Positions 1-13,000 of a stretch of 64,000 bases of DNA are shown here, piece after piece. Below the pieces are notes generated by a model. It ran no database searches. It worked only from the letters and a program-made list of their open reading frames with translations, and was not told the DNA's origin. The translations under genes were made by a program, and so were the position numbers. Positions within the stretch are counted from its first letter, which is position 1; each line of letters opens with the position of its first letter. Source of the stretch: Hydractinia symbiolongicarpus (taxonomy: Eukaryota; Cnidaria; Hydrozoa; Anthoathecata; Hydractiniidae); the NCBI RefSeq assembly GCF_029227915.1, contig NC_079879.1, positions 7,688,001 through 7,752,000 of the forward strand. The letters run 5' to 3'.

Positions 1-528
1 ACATATATACATAACCTATTGGTTATAAACAGACCTGTCATAATGACTGCCGTTAACACCAGTTAGGTGAGCTATGAATCAATTTCACTACCTTAGCAGA
101 AAGCAGTATAAAAAAAGGCCTGTGCGTCTGATGAAGCCCTTGATTCTTACGTCATCCCTTTACCCACACAACACCAACCAAAAAGGTGTGTTTGTTGTTG
201 CTATGACTAATGACAATTGTCACAAGTCAAATGGGATTTGATGGTTTGTGCTATAAGTTTTAGCGACCAGATATAAAGTGATTAGCAATAATGTTATGCT
301 GTTTGCCCTGGGTATACATAATATACTTAAAATCAAATGACACTCTTGCACATACAGAACTTTGTAAACATTTTTAACTCATTTTAGCCATAAACTTTTT
401 TACCTCCACAAAATTAGAATAGTTAAGGTGGGAAACATTACGCTGGGTCGCAAACAATATTTTTTGCAGTAAGAATACCGGATTAGCCTGCACATAAAGG
501 GTGAGTTTAGGCGGCTTTTAGAATTAAC

Positions 529-691
529 CTTGGTTTCCAATAACCTAAATTTTGTTGCACAACAGGTTGCACAATGTTTTCCCAACAGTAACTGTAACAA
601 ATTTTTTGGAAACACGCTGTACAACAAAAACAAAACAAGAGATGTTGCACAACAAATGTTTCTGCAACAGTTGCACAACTGGAAACCAAGC
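529..691. mobile_element. Small inverted-repeat element (MITE-like)
   Basis: The left end reads CTTGGTTTCCAATAACC and the right end, read in reverse complement, reads CTTGGTTTCCAGTTGTGC, so the termini are inverted repeats about 11-12 bp long with further partial pairing inside. The interior repeats the word TTGCACAAC several times. There is no coding capacity; the short frames here on both strands are by-products of the palindrome. A distantly similar piece with GGTTTCCA ends is near 42.51-42.60 kb. Confidence 0.6.
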
Positions 692-1239
692 TTTAAATTG
701 GTGGTTGTCCTTCAAGACTGCCCACACTATCCCAAACTATCTTAAACTTGCCTGGAGCATTCTTGTAATATGCAATGCGGACAGTTAGAAGAAGGCACTT
801 GAAAAGAAAAAAGTTAAGAAAAGTTTAGAAAAGTTTATATATAAATATTGCACACAAAAAGTTAAACTTTTCTTTCTCATCAACTTTGTTTTCATTTTGA
901 AATTCTACAACTTGATTTGAAATTGTACTATGAAATCTGATTGGTTACTATTCGCCATGGTAGTTGTACTTATTCTGATACTGCAATGAATGCTGGTGAA
1001 TGAGAGAAAATTACGTAGTATGCTAAAAAGAAATGGTCACTTTTTTATGTCCAATGAAATGTGAACCCGCGCCAAAGTGGCCAACTTCACACAGCAGCTC
1101 AGTTTTGTAAAGGCATCAGGTCTGCAAATTATTCTGTAAATTTTAAACATGACGAAGTTGTAAACTGAAAGTAAAAGTGAAACCTCTTTTTAACCAATTG
1201 TCGCTAAATTCAGTATGTTAAGCGAGCTAAGAGCAGTCA

Positions 1240-1568
1240 TAGATAGATAAATAGATGTGCATATTTCACATGGCTAGCTCCACAAATATCGAGATACAAT
1301 ATCTATTATTTCCAGGAGAGGCCATGGCTTAAATGGGCAATCCTAGATTACTTAATGCTCATTTTGAGCTATGCAGACCCAATTAGGGTCCATGCTCTAC
1401 TAGACAACTCCCTGCAACATCCAACAGCCCACACAGTGAGCCATCTCCCCAATTTCCCTCACATGGTAACATTCACTTGCCCATATTGAATGGCCACCAG
1501 AAGGGGAATCGAACCCTGGTTTCTTGCACAAGGTGCGAGAGTTAACCACTAAGCTACGGCGCCACACA
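1240..1568 (-). mobile_element. tRNA-derived SINE, copy 1
   Basis: Read on the - strand the element starts with a tRNA-like head: GTGGCGCCGTAGCTTAGTGG contains a perfect A box (TAGCTTAGTGG), and about 35 bases later GGTTCGATTCC is a perfect B box. This is an internal RNA polymerase III promoter. A central body of about 200 bases unlike tRNA follows, and the element ends in a TCTA-type simple repeat (tail at 1240-1256). Two further copies with the same order of parts lie at 17845-18194 and 61470-61790, which makes a dispersed SINE family the best reading. It is not a functional tRNA gene. Confidence 0.85.
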
Positions 1569-2389
1569 TATTGGAGTAAAATTGAATATATAATGTATTT
1601 GGCTACCCCAACCACCCCTACTGGGGTACCCCATCAGTTTAGAATAATGTACAGATATGGAGACAGTTTCCATATTCAGAATTTTTTGGGTATAATTAGA
1701 AAATGGTTTCTGAATACAGAAAACAAATTCAGTTTTCCATCTTCAACAAGCTAATTTGGGTTTTTTCATAATAAGCATTTGACTAATAAAAGGCCCTAGG
1801 CTAGCACCAAATAAACTTTAAAATATTATATGGAACTGCAGTGTACTTTAGGAGGGGTTACTACACTGGAGTTCTAATCAAATTTACCCCTGTAATAAAG
1901 ATAATTTACCCCCATCCCCTGTTTTACTAAAAACAACAACATAAAATCTGGTTTCTGTATTCAAAAACTGTTTCTCTTTTTTTGGAGTTTATTATAGGGA
2001 AACTTTCATCCCTCTGGGACGTAGTAACACATCTCCCTCAAACCACTCGAAAACCAAAAAATATTTATACTTTGGTTAAGAAACCCTTGCTTGAGACGTC
2101 ATTTATGTAGGATCTCTTGGCCTAAGGACAGAGTAGAATAAGCAAACGACTTTGGAAACTGGTCATTCACTTCACTCCACGCTTCAATTTCGCCATTTTC
2201 TTCCATTTGTTTCGTACCCATGCGCAAATTTACAAACAGACAACCGATTGCCGACCCTCTAAGGTCAGTGCTAAAGTAGCACAAGATAATACTTGATTTT
2301 TACCAAAAGTGCAACTTTGTAGCTTACCGTTTTTCGGCTTTCGTCACTGTTCCAAAGTCCATGATTTGTGATCACAACTCACAATAGAC

Positions 2390-2428
2390 ATGGCGGCAGC
2401 TCGAATGTTGGATTTCCTGGTTTCTTAA
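2390..2428 (+). promoter_or_regulatory. Upstream ORF in the NUS1 leader
   Basis: An ATG at 2390 opens a 12-codon frame (MAAARMLDFLVS) that stops at 2428, 20 bases before the proposed NUS1 start and out of frame with it. A second tiny frame, 2361-2387, lies just upstream. If the transcript starts above 2361 both would be met first by scanning ribosomes and could lower NUS1 translation. Whether they are in the mRNA is not shown by the sequence. Confidence 0.4.
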
Positions 2429-2448
2429 CATTCTCTGAACTATTTATT

Positions 2449-5220
2449 ATGATGGATAAACGACAAACTATTGACGAGTACGTCCAATCGTCACAGAAGA
2501 ATGTGTTAAAGTATATCCCTCAGGTGTTTTTCAAGATTACCCTCATTGCTGTGCAGTATACTGTTCGATATTTGTTATTATTTTGTACATTTCTAGCTGA
2601 ATTCCGCAGGGTTTACGCTGTTTCTACGAAGCGCTTTACTGGTGGATTAGCATATGATCATTTACAGCGTGATTTAGGTAATTTAAGTAAGTTACCAAAA
2701 CATATGAGCTTTGTCATCAACGAAGGAGTTGGAACTGACTATTGTGACATTACAAATTTGATTGTATGGACCATTGCCATGGGGATTCCATACATCACCC
2801 TATATGACCGTCACGGTAAGAAATTGATTTTACTTCAGTTTCAATTTTGTGCACTTGAATCTATTTTGTTCTGTGTTGTGACCCTCTTGAGTCTAAGAGT
2901 GAAAAATTCTAAAGTTAACGCTAAAACCATGTTTTTCTTGACTAACATTACATTTCATGAAATTTTCCACAAAGGGGAGTAGTGGGTAGTGTAAAATTTT
3001 CATAATGTTATTTTGTAGCTAGCTCTTAAGCTGTCATGTAGCTAAGGCAAATAAAAATTGAAAAGAACTTTTCTTCTTTTATTTCTAAAAATATATTTTT
3101 GATATAGCTAGCTAGGGGCCTTCGACAAGCAGTTTTCGTCTCCGTTAACGGCAAATTGGCCGTTAGGGGGGGGAGGGGTAATGCATTGTCCGTTAAAAAT
3201 ATAAAAATGGAGACGAATTTCACTTTTTCACCTTTTTTGTTTCTTTTAGGGAAAATGAAAAAAATTCAACAAATATTTCCACAGTAAAAATCTGCCATAA
3301 TCTAGAATTGGTTGTTAAAAAAAATGTATCTCATGTTTGTATAAGTCTCCACAAAGATTGTTCCGTAAAGCGTGGAGGGGAAAAAATTCTATTTAACGGC
3401 AAATTTGCCGTTAACGGAGACAAAAACTAACGTAGGGGAAATGACTTGCCGTTAAGGGGCTGGGGGGAGGGGTCCGGGTCTAGTGGCCAATATGCCGTTA
3501 ACGGAGACAAAAACTGCTATATTATATGCATATTATACATATTATGTTTAGCCTTTGTAGGTCATGTTGGCACACAGCATTCATCAACATAATTGCCCCT
3601 ATATTTTTTTTTTATATATATATATAAGCTGGGAACAACAATCATATATATTTCCAATGAGATTACACAATGGTTGCAATTACATGCACAAAAATAAATA
3701 ATTTTTTTTTTAGAACATAGTAAAGTTGCCTTCTATGGCAATGCATTAAGCATTTAACCATTATAAGTAAAAAATCATTTGACAAATATTTTAAACAATC
3801 AACAACATCATCAGTTCATAACCACTTAATTAAGGCTGAAATTGATTTAATTAAATGTTTTTTTCTTTGTGTCAAATGTTAATACTTTATGCATTAGAGA
3901 TATAAAAGTCTTTTTCTGGTAAATTAGAATATCATTAATAGTTAAAACTATTAAAAAATTTTAAAAAAGCTATTTAACTTCCTTGATTAAGTTTTAAATT
4001 TAATAGGTATATACCTAAAACCTGCAATACATGAACAAACCTAAACATTGAAGGGAAATACTGCTGTGAGGACAAGGCTTTCTAATGTAACAGTTTTTGA
4101 CAAAAAGATTTCAAGGGTATTACATTTTAAATAGAGTAAACATAGTGTTTTCAGTCCTACTTTCTATTTTACAGGTCTTCTCAAAGCTGGAGAGTCAAGA
4201 ATATATAATGTTCTAAAGGAAAAAATTGCCTTCTTTCTTGGTAAAAGCAAAGCTGAAGGAATTGACATTATTGTAAAGAACAGCTCAACTAAATATAAAA
4301 ATGGAATAAGTAAGTTGATAATAGTGAGAAGTTTTTTTTGAGAAAACCTCAACAAATTGCTTGATATATTTTATTCTGTACAGCCTATCCAAAACGAGTG
4401 TGTGTTCAATTATTATCAGAAGAAGATGGAAAAACTGATCTTCTTGAATCAGCAAGGCGAATTGCTTCAGACTATTCACAAAAAAATTTGGAAATGAAAG
4501 AAATTAATATTGAGTATATAGATAAATCGTTGAAAGGTATGTTTCATATTTTATTATTCTGTGACAGGCTTGTCAGTAGTGTTACATTCTTAAGTGAAAG
4601 ATTTCTTTAAAATAAAAATGCTTTTTGTTATTTATAGCTACTGAAAATATACCTGACCCAGATCTTATAATTCAATTTGGCCCAGTAAATTCTTTAATGG
4701 GGTTTTTACCTTGGCAAACCAGATTATCCGAAATAATGTAAGTATATTTGTGTTTACAGAATAGTTTTTTTACACAAAACATTATTCTGTTGTCATGGCA
4801 ACAGACAATTTTAGGCATAACCATATATTCTGCATAACCATATATTTAATATAGTCATCAAAGTTTTATGTTGAATAATTTGTGTTATTAAAGGTATGTA
4901 CAAGCACAATTTAATATCTATAGCTCTTCCCATTTGGGAAGGGGATAGTTTTAAACCATTTTTTGCATCATTTTATTACCTTTAAATAACGAAAAACTAA
5001 CATAAATTAGACATGTACATCATCTAGTATTTTTTAGATTTAGGGTAATATTATATGTCCCTGAGTTACTTATTAAGTCAATATATAATCTCCAAGAATT
5101 AGGTACCGTTCAATTTTTATCTGTTTTAGACATGGTGACTCACACAAAAATATATCGTACAATAAGTTCTACGAACTTCTACAAAAATACAGCAAGTGTA
5201 ATCAAAGATTCGGAAAATGA
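2449..5220 (+). CDS. NUS1: NUS1 / Nogo-B receptor, dehydrodolichyl diphosphate synthase subunit
   Basis: Exons 2449-2815, 4175-4309, 4384-4536, 4638-4737 and 5130-5220; all junctions are GT/AG and in phase, giving 281 residues (human NUS1 is about 293). NUS1 is the non-catalytic partner of DHDDS in the ER cis-prenyltransferase that makes dolichol precursors for glycosylation. Evidence is family similarity: HMSFVINEG and NLIVWTIAMGIPYITLYD in the first exon, VCVQLLSEEDGK in the third, PDPDLIIQFGPVNSLMGFLP in the fourth, and the C-terminus NQRFGK, matching the family's essential RxG tail. A hydrophobic stretch near residues 25-50 would be the membrane anchor. A longer frame begins upstream only at a GTG, so the ATG at 2449 (MMDKRQT) was chosen. 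Intron 1 is long and repeat-bearing. Confidence 0.95.
3118..3520. repeat. Repeats of CCGTTAACGGAGACAAAAAC in NUS1 intron 1
   Basis: The word CCGTTAACGGAGAC with its AAAAAC extension occurs as direct copies near 3411 and 3493 and inverted near 3131, and fragments (GCCGTTA, CCGTTAA) recur between them. GCAAATTTGCCGTTAACGG also forms local palindromes. G-rich runs (3163-3178, 3460-3473) sit inside. This is probably a small decayed inverted-repeat element; no function is visible. Confidence 0.55.
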
Positions 5221-7014
5221 AACAGTTCATTGACAGAGGGTGATGCAACAAATAAGTTTTTTGACTTCGATGAAATAATAACTGCGTTGAAAAAATTACT
5301 GATTTCTATAAAATATAGAAATAGACATTCAAGTTGAAATGCGGTCAATAGGTTTTATGAGAGAGGTTTTATATAAAGAATGAATTGAAAACCTTTAGTG
5401 GGTTGCTCTTTCACAAAATCAAAGAGTTCGAAATTCAAAGGAACATCTCAGAATAGAGAATAGAAGGTTTATATAGAACTTTTTTTCTTATTCTAAAACT
5501 TCGGTTTTAGTAAAAATATATGAAATTAATAAAAAGTAAATATTTTTTCGCTTGGAATATACATTTTTTAAATACGTTAGGTCTATTATACAATATTCAA
5601 ATTTTTTTGAATCTTTATTATAACTACTTGAATAAGAGAATAATTTATACAGGTCTGTTGACTCTTTTGTTTCTATGCACGTTGTTTCTAAGAACATGTA
5701 TGCACCAACTTGAACACAAAATGACGTATTAACCCCGTAACAATAATGGTTACTACTTTCTTAATTGCTAGCCTCGTATCCAGTCGGTTCTCGGTTCCCC
5801 TTTCCTTTCCTTGAAAAATGCGCAATGGTTGAGCGTTATTTAGGCATGTCATAAATAAAAAAAATTTCTTCGTTGTTTACATGATGTCACTATAAGTTAT
5901 ACGACAAAGACAAAAAGATAATCACCATTGGTTAAATTATTGGACTTTGTAAGAAAGTCGACATAATATTTGCAATCATTGTATTTCTGTACTGCAATTT
6001 TCTGTCCAAGCTTCCCTCGTATATCTCATTTTGGCAATCTCAATAAATCTATTTTGGGTAAATAATCTGAGAATAATAATAAAAAGAATCTTAAAAGATT
6101 TGGACTAAATAATAGAACTGTCAAAATTTAAACAGCTAAAGACTAATAATTGTCAACCTCGTATTCAGGCCTTCGTGAATGCAGTATTTGCATATTTAAA
6201 AAATAAGCAAAAATTTGGTTCATTGTGATGCTTGCGTAATCAGCCAATAGGTTTGCTGCCACAATACAAGGGAATCGAGTTTCGATTTCTGTCTCAAATA
6301 AAACGAGATGTCAAAATTTGTTTACGAAAACTGTCAAAATCCGAGCTAGAGTTGTAACACTTTAGAGCCATCGTACAATACCAAACACAAAGACACGTTT
6401 TTAACACGTGGTCATACATTTTCTTACATTGTAATTCGTCATATTTATACATATGTTATAGTGCGTGCAAGCAAGTAAGTAGAAGTTGCTATGGTTACAG
6501 AAGTTTAAGAAAAGATTATTTAGTTGAAATTTAACAGTAAAGTCTCAACTTTTTTTAAAGTTATTGTGCGAAATACATCTGCCCTGCCATTAAAAAGTTG
6601 CTCCATTTTTTGGCACGTGATTTAAACACCACAACACGACCAGCTTGAGATTAATCTCCATGGGGATTGTTTTGTGTCTCGGAGATGAACACCTCGACCT
6701 GAAACTGGAAGAATGAAAAATAGTTAAGAAATAGTAAAAGAACAGTATAATTTCGCTACAAAAAAAAATACAAAGAAGTAATAGTCATAAGACTTGGAGG
6801 GAAATAGACCATTGTCAAATTAAATAATATTTGTAGTTTTAGAATTGTTATTTAAATGGGCAACTATTTTTTTTTTAAATAATATTTGGCACTTTCATGT
6901 TTTCTTTTAAACCCTTATATCGTGTGAAAAAACAGTCTGGGTATAAGGTTGCATCCGTGGTAATATGATTAAATTCAGTCTAATGTGTTGATTGAGAGAA
7001 TGAAACAACTGCGC
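5221..7014. other. Intergenic region between NUS1 and the discoidin gene
   Basis: The two flanking genes converge here (NUS1 +, discoidin gene -), so this holds both 3' untranslated regions and termination signals. An AATAAAAAG word at 5526 could serve NUS1 polyadenylation. Fragments of the CCTCGT-type repeat occur at about 5770 and 6155. No supported protein or RNA gene was seen. Confidence 0.5.
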
Positions 7015-10000
7015 TCATAATAAAAACAGTACAGGCCTTGCAACTTTATCAAATAGTGGACTGACAATTTTTATCTCATAATGAAAGCGTACACTATATT
7101 CCACTCCATAGAAAGCCGATTTAAAAGCAATACTTTTAAAGAGCATACCAGCAATTTGTCTGTTATCCTTCAATGTCCAACGAATTTTTGATTCCACGTT
7201 GGGTATAATGGTAGGAATTTCAAAAGCTTTGTATAGCACGTCAACTTTTGCTCTGTTTGTGAGCGTGTTCTGCGAAATATCCATCCATATGTCTGAATCG
7301 TTCTTTTTGATCATGTATGAGCCCTGGGTTGTTCTTGCGTAACTGCTACCTGACGAATCGACAGCCAAAACGTTTGAAATAAAATTAGGACAACCTATGA
7401 AGTGAAAAAAATTTTAACGTATTATTTTCTTTTAAAAATATATCTGCGTTATGCAAGAAGTAGTTCTATTCTGTTAAAAAACGTTACAACAAAACCTTGA
7501 ATCCAAGCCCTGCGGACGTCTTTTTATATCTGCTACTTTTTAACCGGTGCAAGAAAGTGAAAGATTGGTTCTAAATTCTATTTTAGTTTCTGCATTAACG
7601 AAAGTTAAGAGACTCTTGATCCGAATAGACGTCCCCCCTCCCTAACTTATTTTTTGACTTGATTTAGAAGAACCTTATTAGTTTGTTGTTTTCCACTGTT
7701 TCCCGTGGAAGAATCCACTCTATTTCTCATTTAATCCATGTAGTAGATATACGTCCATCAAAAATCAAACAATGCAGCAGTGCGAATCTTACCATCTGCA
7801 TTATCATATAAATGACCGAAAAAATTGACGGTGTCCAACAACTGCAGTATGTATGTCACATTTATAATCTAAATCTACTAAAATTACTTGCCGAATTCCC
7901 GTGCAAGAATCCACTGAATCTCTCATTAAACCGATGTAAGGGTTACCAAACAAAAACATACAACACAGTAATTTGAATTTTCAAAACTCATTCGTACATT
8001 TCAGCCTCGACCTCGGCTCTTTCTCTCTGTTATAACGGGATTGCAAAAAGAGAAAAAAGCTCTGAGATCGAGGTTGCTCACAATCTGAATTATTCTGTGT
8101 TGATAAATGTGGAACAAAAATAGAAAATGTACGTAAAAGCGAAATACACTAAAACTATAACTTGCTTTGCCATTCCAGAAGTACACCAGGGAAAAAAAGG
8201 ATACCAAACATTAAAAAAAAATCCAAAATTTTTCGTTAAGTCGTACAATATCAGTCTATTGCATAAGGCAAACCTTCCAAAGTTATACTCAAAATATAAG
8301 AAATTTATAGTTGAAACCACATAAGAAAGAAATATAAAAACTTGAATCATATGGTATATTGTATATCTACCGAAATATTTCAATCCAAAATAATAAAAGA
8401 ACAATTAGGCAAACAGACCCAACTTTATAATGAAGAAAAAAAGATAACAATGTAATATCACCTTATGATAAGTACACATTGGCATGCCTTTTGAAATTAT
8501 CAGAAAAAAAACGTAGAAATAATCAGGATTACTTTGAAAAAGAGACAACCTTTTTCGTTTCGGTTTTTCTTTTTTAGTTGATAAACGACTTGTTTCCGTG
8601 AGTTGCGGCGCGCACATTGTAAACCGGGGGTAGAATTAAATTATTCTATCTACTAGTCCATAAAGCCCATGGAAAAATCCACTTGGGCAGGATTACAGTA
8701 AAAAAGAACCGTTATTTAAATTTTAATGATGTCAGCAAGGACCCGTCAAGACAAAATATTTTATTTTAGAAATTTTGTTTACTTGTTGCCTCCATTGTGC
8801 AGAGCTTGAATAGCTGATGACCCCGTGGTGCTTTTAAAACAAAAAAAACAAACAAATAAAAACATTTAAAAAATAAATAAATTAGTTTTAATAAAATAAA
8901 AAAACAGAGTTTTATTTTTTAAAGTAATAAGAAAAGGAATTAAATGTTTAAATAATAACCCCCTGATTTGCGTTTTTTTAACTTGGTAAATTTTAGCGTA
9001 ACGCCACGCTTCGGGGACACAATGCATGAGAAATAAGAAAGTGACCCGCACCGTGCGCACACACAAGGCGTATTAATATATAGATTTTTTTTAAAAAATT
9101 TAATTTCGACAAACTTTGGACTTCGAATATCGTCAAGCGTAATTAGTGCTCTATTTTTTAAATTCAAGCCCCCATTTTTCTGCCCCTTTCTCGCTTATTA
9201 TACATTGCTTATTTTCCAATTCCCCTGCTCATTGAGACTTCCCCTATATATAAAAAAAGGACCTGAGAGTAGTTTGATAAACTTAACTTACTTTTCCATC
9301 TTTGAAATGCACTGAGCTGGTCACTTTGATAGCAATTAGCTCTGAAATTAAAAAGATTTTTACAGTTCAACACAAAAAAAGTTACTAATTATTGCAAATA
9401 TTTTTTCTTTTTTTAAATTTGCCAAGATTGTCAATACATTTTCTATCCTACTAGTACGTGAATTTGTGTTCGAAATATATAATTAAAACTATACCTAGGA
9501 ATGTTTCGATGGCAAACGAATATATTTCCGTTCTTTTCATCCACAAGGACCGTGCGGGTGGGAAATTCTTTCACTTTTCCTAAAAATATATATTTATATA
9601 TTTATATATTATTTTTTTACAGTAAAATTTTTTTAGTTTACCCTCACATCCTAACACACGAAAAACATGCATGCCAGTTTGTTTATCTCTCTCAAACTTT
9701 ACTCTGCTTTGTCAGGCTGCTTGAAAATAATTGGGGAAAGACACACAAAAAGGCATGTTTGTTTACTTGCTGAGCAGTGTGATTAACTGCGAATCTGAAA
9801 AATTGTAAATGCCCATTTAACCATTTAAACGTAATGTTCGGTTGAAACTTTGTTTAACAGACTCGTCTTGAGAACTCTGAATTTTCAGTCCTCCGTTACC
9901 CCAGGATGGGTCCTAGAAATAGCTGGGCCAAAACTCCATGGACTATGTTGTCAGCAAAAGCGTTTACATGTTTGGGAAAGAGAATGAATTGAGCTACTCA

Positions 10001-13000
10001 ACGGTACTATACATGAACCGTTTATGTGTTTTCCTTTGCCGCCAATCTCGTATCACGTTTCTAATTTTTTGTCGACTGAGAAAAGAAAGGGATTTTTAAA
10101 AACACGTCGCTTCTCGATAAAATTCTTAACAGTTACCAATGATTTCTTCAGTTGTTCTTTCCTTAACAAGACATCCATATAATTCGGCTTTAAGCGCTAT
10201 TATCTCATATGTCGAAGGTTCGATGCGAAAGCTTCTTCCAAACACAGGTGGTTCAAGGCTGACAAGGGAAACATGATCTTCAGTTGAATTCGTGAAGATC
10301 TAAAAAAATTAAAAAGGAACTGAAACACTCTCTTTCTTTCAATTTTACATATCTTAACATTTATTAACTTGATCTCCTTTACCGCCTATACATAAACCTC
10401 GTTCCCAGATTCTTTTTTGCTTTTTTTAAAACACGCGACCACAATATCAATAAACCAGAAAATGTCGCAAAAAAACAGCTTTCCAATAACTTTATGACGC
10501 ACAAAAAAATTACCTTCGACGCAGAGCAGAAACTTATACAACTTCGTACTCATGTAACGTAGAGTGTACACATGTATGAGTACAAAACTGCTCAAGGCTA
10601 TGCCTTGTATTGATATACCCTCCCAACCTAGTTACCAGCACTTGCTGTTTCTTTTCAATATTTTAGAGAGAGCGAACATCACGCCGTTAGAAATAAAAGA
10701 AACAACAGGAACTGGGAATGAGGTTGACACACTCCCCCTCTTTCTTCACTCAATTTAAACATATACATTTATAAGAATATCAAGATCTAATCAGGCTGGC
10801 CATTTCCCCATTGTTTTAAACAATAGACCTATTGTTTTTAACCTGAAACTCCAGCCTGATATTCTTATAAAGCATATTCTTATAAAAGAAAGGGTTATTT
10901 GGCTTACGTCTATTTATTTACCTAACTGAATAAAAAGAACGAAATAAAAAACAAAAACAAAACAAAACTACGCACTGTCTTCACCCCATCAGTTCTTTTT
11001 CGAATGCTGTTCCATACAAAGGAGTCGTTGCTAAACCAGAACTTAAACTCCGTGACGTAAAATTTTTTCTTGTACCCTCCTTGAATACCGATGCGAGTTA
11101 TCTGCAGTTAAAAAAAATTGTTATGATGTTAATGTGAGCTAGTAACCTAGCTAATTAAGCTTTTTTCGAGGATATCGAAATCAACACACAAACAAATGGC
11201 TTAAAACAAATCCACCAATAAACACAAAATAATTACTCAGAGTAAACCCCAATTAAATCAACCAATGAGCATAAAGTTAGCGTGGTCACAACTCACCCTC
11301 TTAAACAATAAAGACGTTGATCATGTTTGTTAAGATCAGTTACACCAATTTCGGTCAAAATATTAAATAAGAAAGGATTTCCCAATAATGAACACGTGAG
11401 TAAAGAACAATGGAAATAACTAATAAAAAAACCTCAGTATTCTGACCGCAGAAATGTTTTTGGCGACCCAGCGAAATTTTTCTCTACTAAACTATTCCGA
11501 TTTCTCGTTTTTAAGAAAATACAATGTTTCTCCTGACTAGTGAGCTAGTAAAATTCTACATTATTTGTTACTTTAGAAAATTGTTTATTGAAAATAAACT
11601 TGCTTCGTTTTTTTAAAAAGACAATTGTTACAAAAAATTCATATCACATTTTCAACAAAACATCGTTATTCTGAGTAACTATGAAAATATTAAAAGGGCT
11701 TCTATTTTTGAAAGTTTATACAAATCTACTTTTCTGAGAAATCTACAGACTTAAGAATATAAAAAAACTTCGTGATAACGCACCCTTGTTCCCAGGGATT
11801 ATTTCTTTTTGTTACAAAAAGGCCAAAGTTCCTGTGAACAAGGGTGCGTGATAATCACCTTAAATAAAGAACCAAGATCTATCTGCAACCAGTCACTCTT
11901 CCCAGGGTTTCCTTTCCAGCCTGTACTTAGTGCATTTAATCGACCATGCTCGGGTATTGAACTATTCGCGCCTTGAAAACGAGCTGATAAGGAAGCATTT
12001 GGAATTCGTCCATCTTCCATTCCAATGGAATCGATACACATATCTACGAGAGGATGAAGACTATTGATTATTGTGAGCAAAAATAAAAAAATAATGTCAG
12101 GCTTTCCTACGTCATGATATTCTGACACAATAATAGCCCGTGTCGATTTTTAGGATTTCATTAGCGTAAAACACTCTGTAAACGAGATTGCGTCGCATGT
12201 AGGGAGCAAATTCTTTATTTTTGTAAGGGTTGAAATAGTACGAATTGCGAAAAATAAAAAAAACATGTTACAAAAAGACACGGAAAGCAATTGACTATCA
12301 ATAATAAAAAACGACACAAGTACTATATTATTGGCAATAATCTCGTGTTGTTGGCGAAATTTTTGACGTTTGTTTATTTGACAATACAAATATCATTTAA
12401 TGACGTCGAATATTTGTAATAAAAAAAATGTAGTTTTCGATATAAAAAGGAGACAACAGGTTTTTGGTAGAAGAAAGATTAAGATAGATAGGCCTGAAAA
12501 AAATAAATGTCCGCAATATTTATTTTAACTGCTATTTGCGGCAAGCCTCGTTTCCAAAACATATATAAAATATATATAAAGCCCTGGGAATTATTTTTAC
12601 CTTCTTGTGAGATGTAGCATCCTTTGATTTCCATCCGAGCACAAATAAGTTCACCTTCCCAATGCGTGGGGATGACTCTAATACCATCACATTCCAGAGG
12701 GTGTAGAAACCATGGGAATTTGTTGCCACCCATTTCTTTATAAGCTTTGAAAAGCTAGTAAAAGTGCAGTGTGAAGATAATAAGAGAAGCAGTAAAAACA
12801 AAAAAGACAGGCCGGAAAACCGAATGAAAATAGCAACGTCGTCCTCAGGTCTCTTTTTTCTTTTTTGACATTCCTGTTGCTAGAAAAAGAACCCTGGGTA
12901 CGAGGTTGTGAAAATAGATATGTACCTTGATATATCCGTTCTGCGTGTAATTTAACCATTCTCCGTCTTTCTTGTAAGCTATTTTAAATTCTTTCATCCA

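Larger units (their letters stand above)
1..2360. other. Intergenic region upstream of NUS1
   Basis: No convincing protein gene was found. The stretch holds a small inverted-repeat element (529-691), a tRNA-derived SINE (about 1240-1568) and a dispersed repeat (about 1640-1990) that recurs inverted near 50.1-50.6 kb. The last few hundred bases should contain the NUS1 promoter; no clear TATA box was identified. A 40-codon reading frame on the - strand (2099-2221) is divergent from NUS1 and unproven. Confidence 0.6.

Noticed and set aside
1500-1570. A functional tRNA gene on the - strand
   Set aside because: A and B boxes are present but the sequence does not close an acceptor stem and continues into a repeated body with a simple-repeat tail, as in a SINE.
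2368-2448. N-terminal extension of NUS1 from a GTG at 2368
   Set aside because: GTG is not a usual start in animals and the extension has no family similarity; the ATG at 2449 is in frame and gives the expected length.
8770-8826. An extra exon of the discoidin gene (open stretch GSSAIQALHNGG on the - strand)
   Set aside because: It lies inside the Helitron-like element and is not needed: exon 9341-9292 joins exon 7394-7015 directly in phase.
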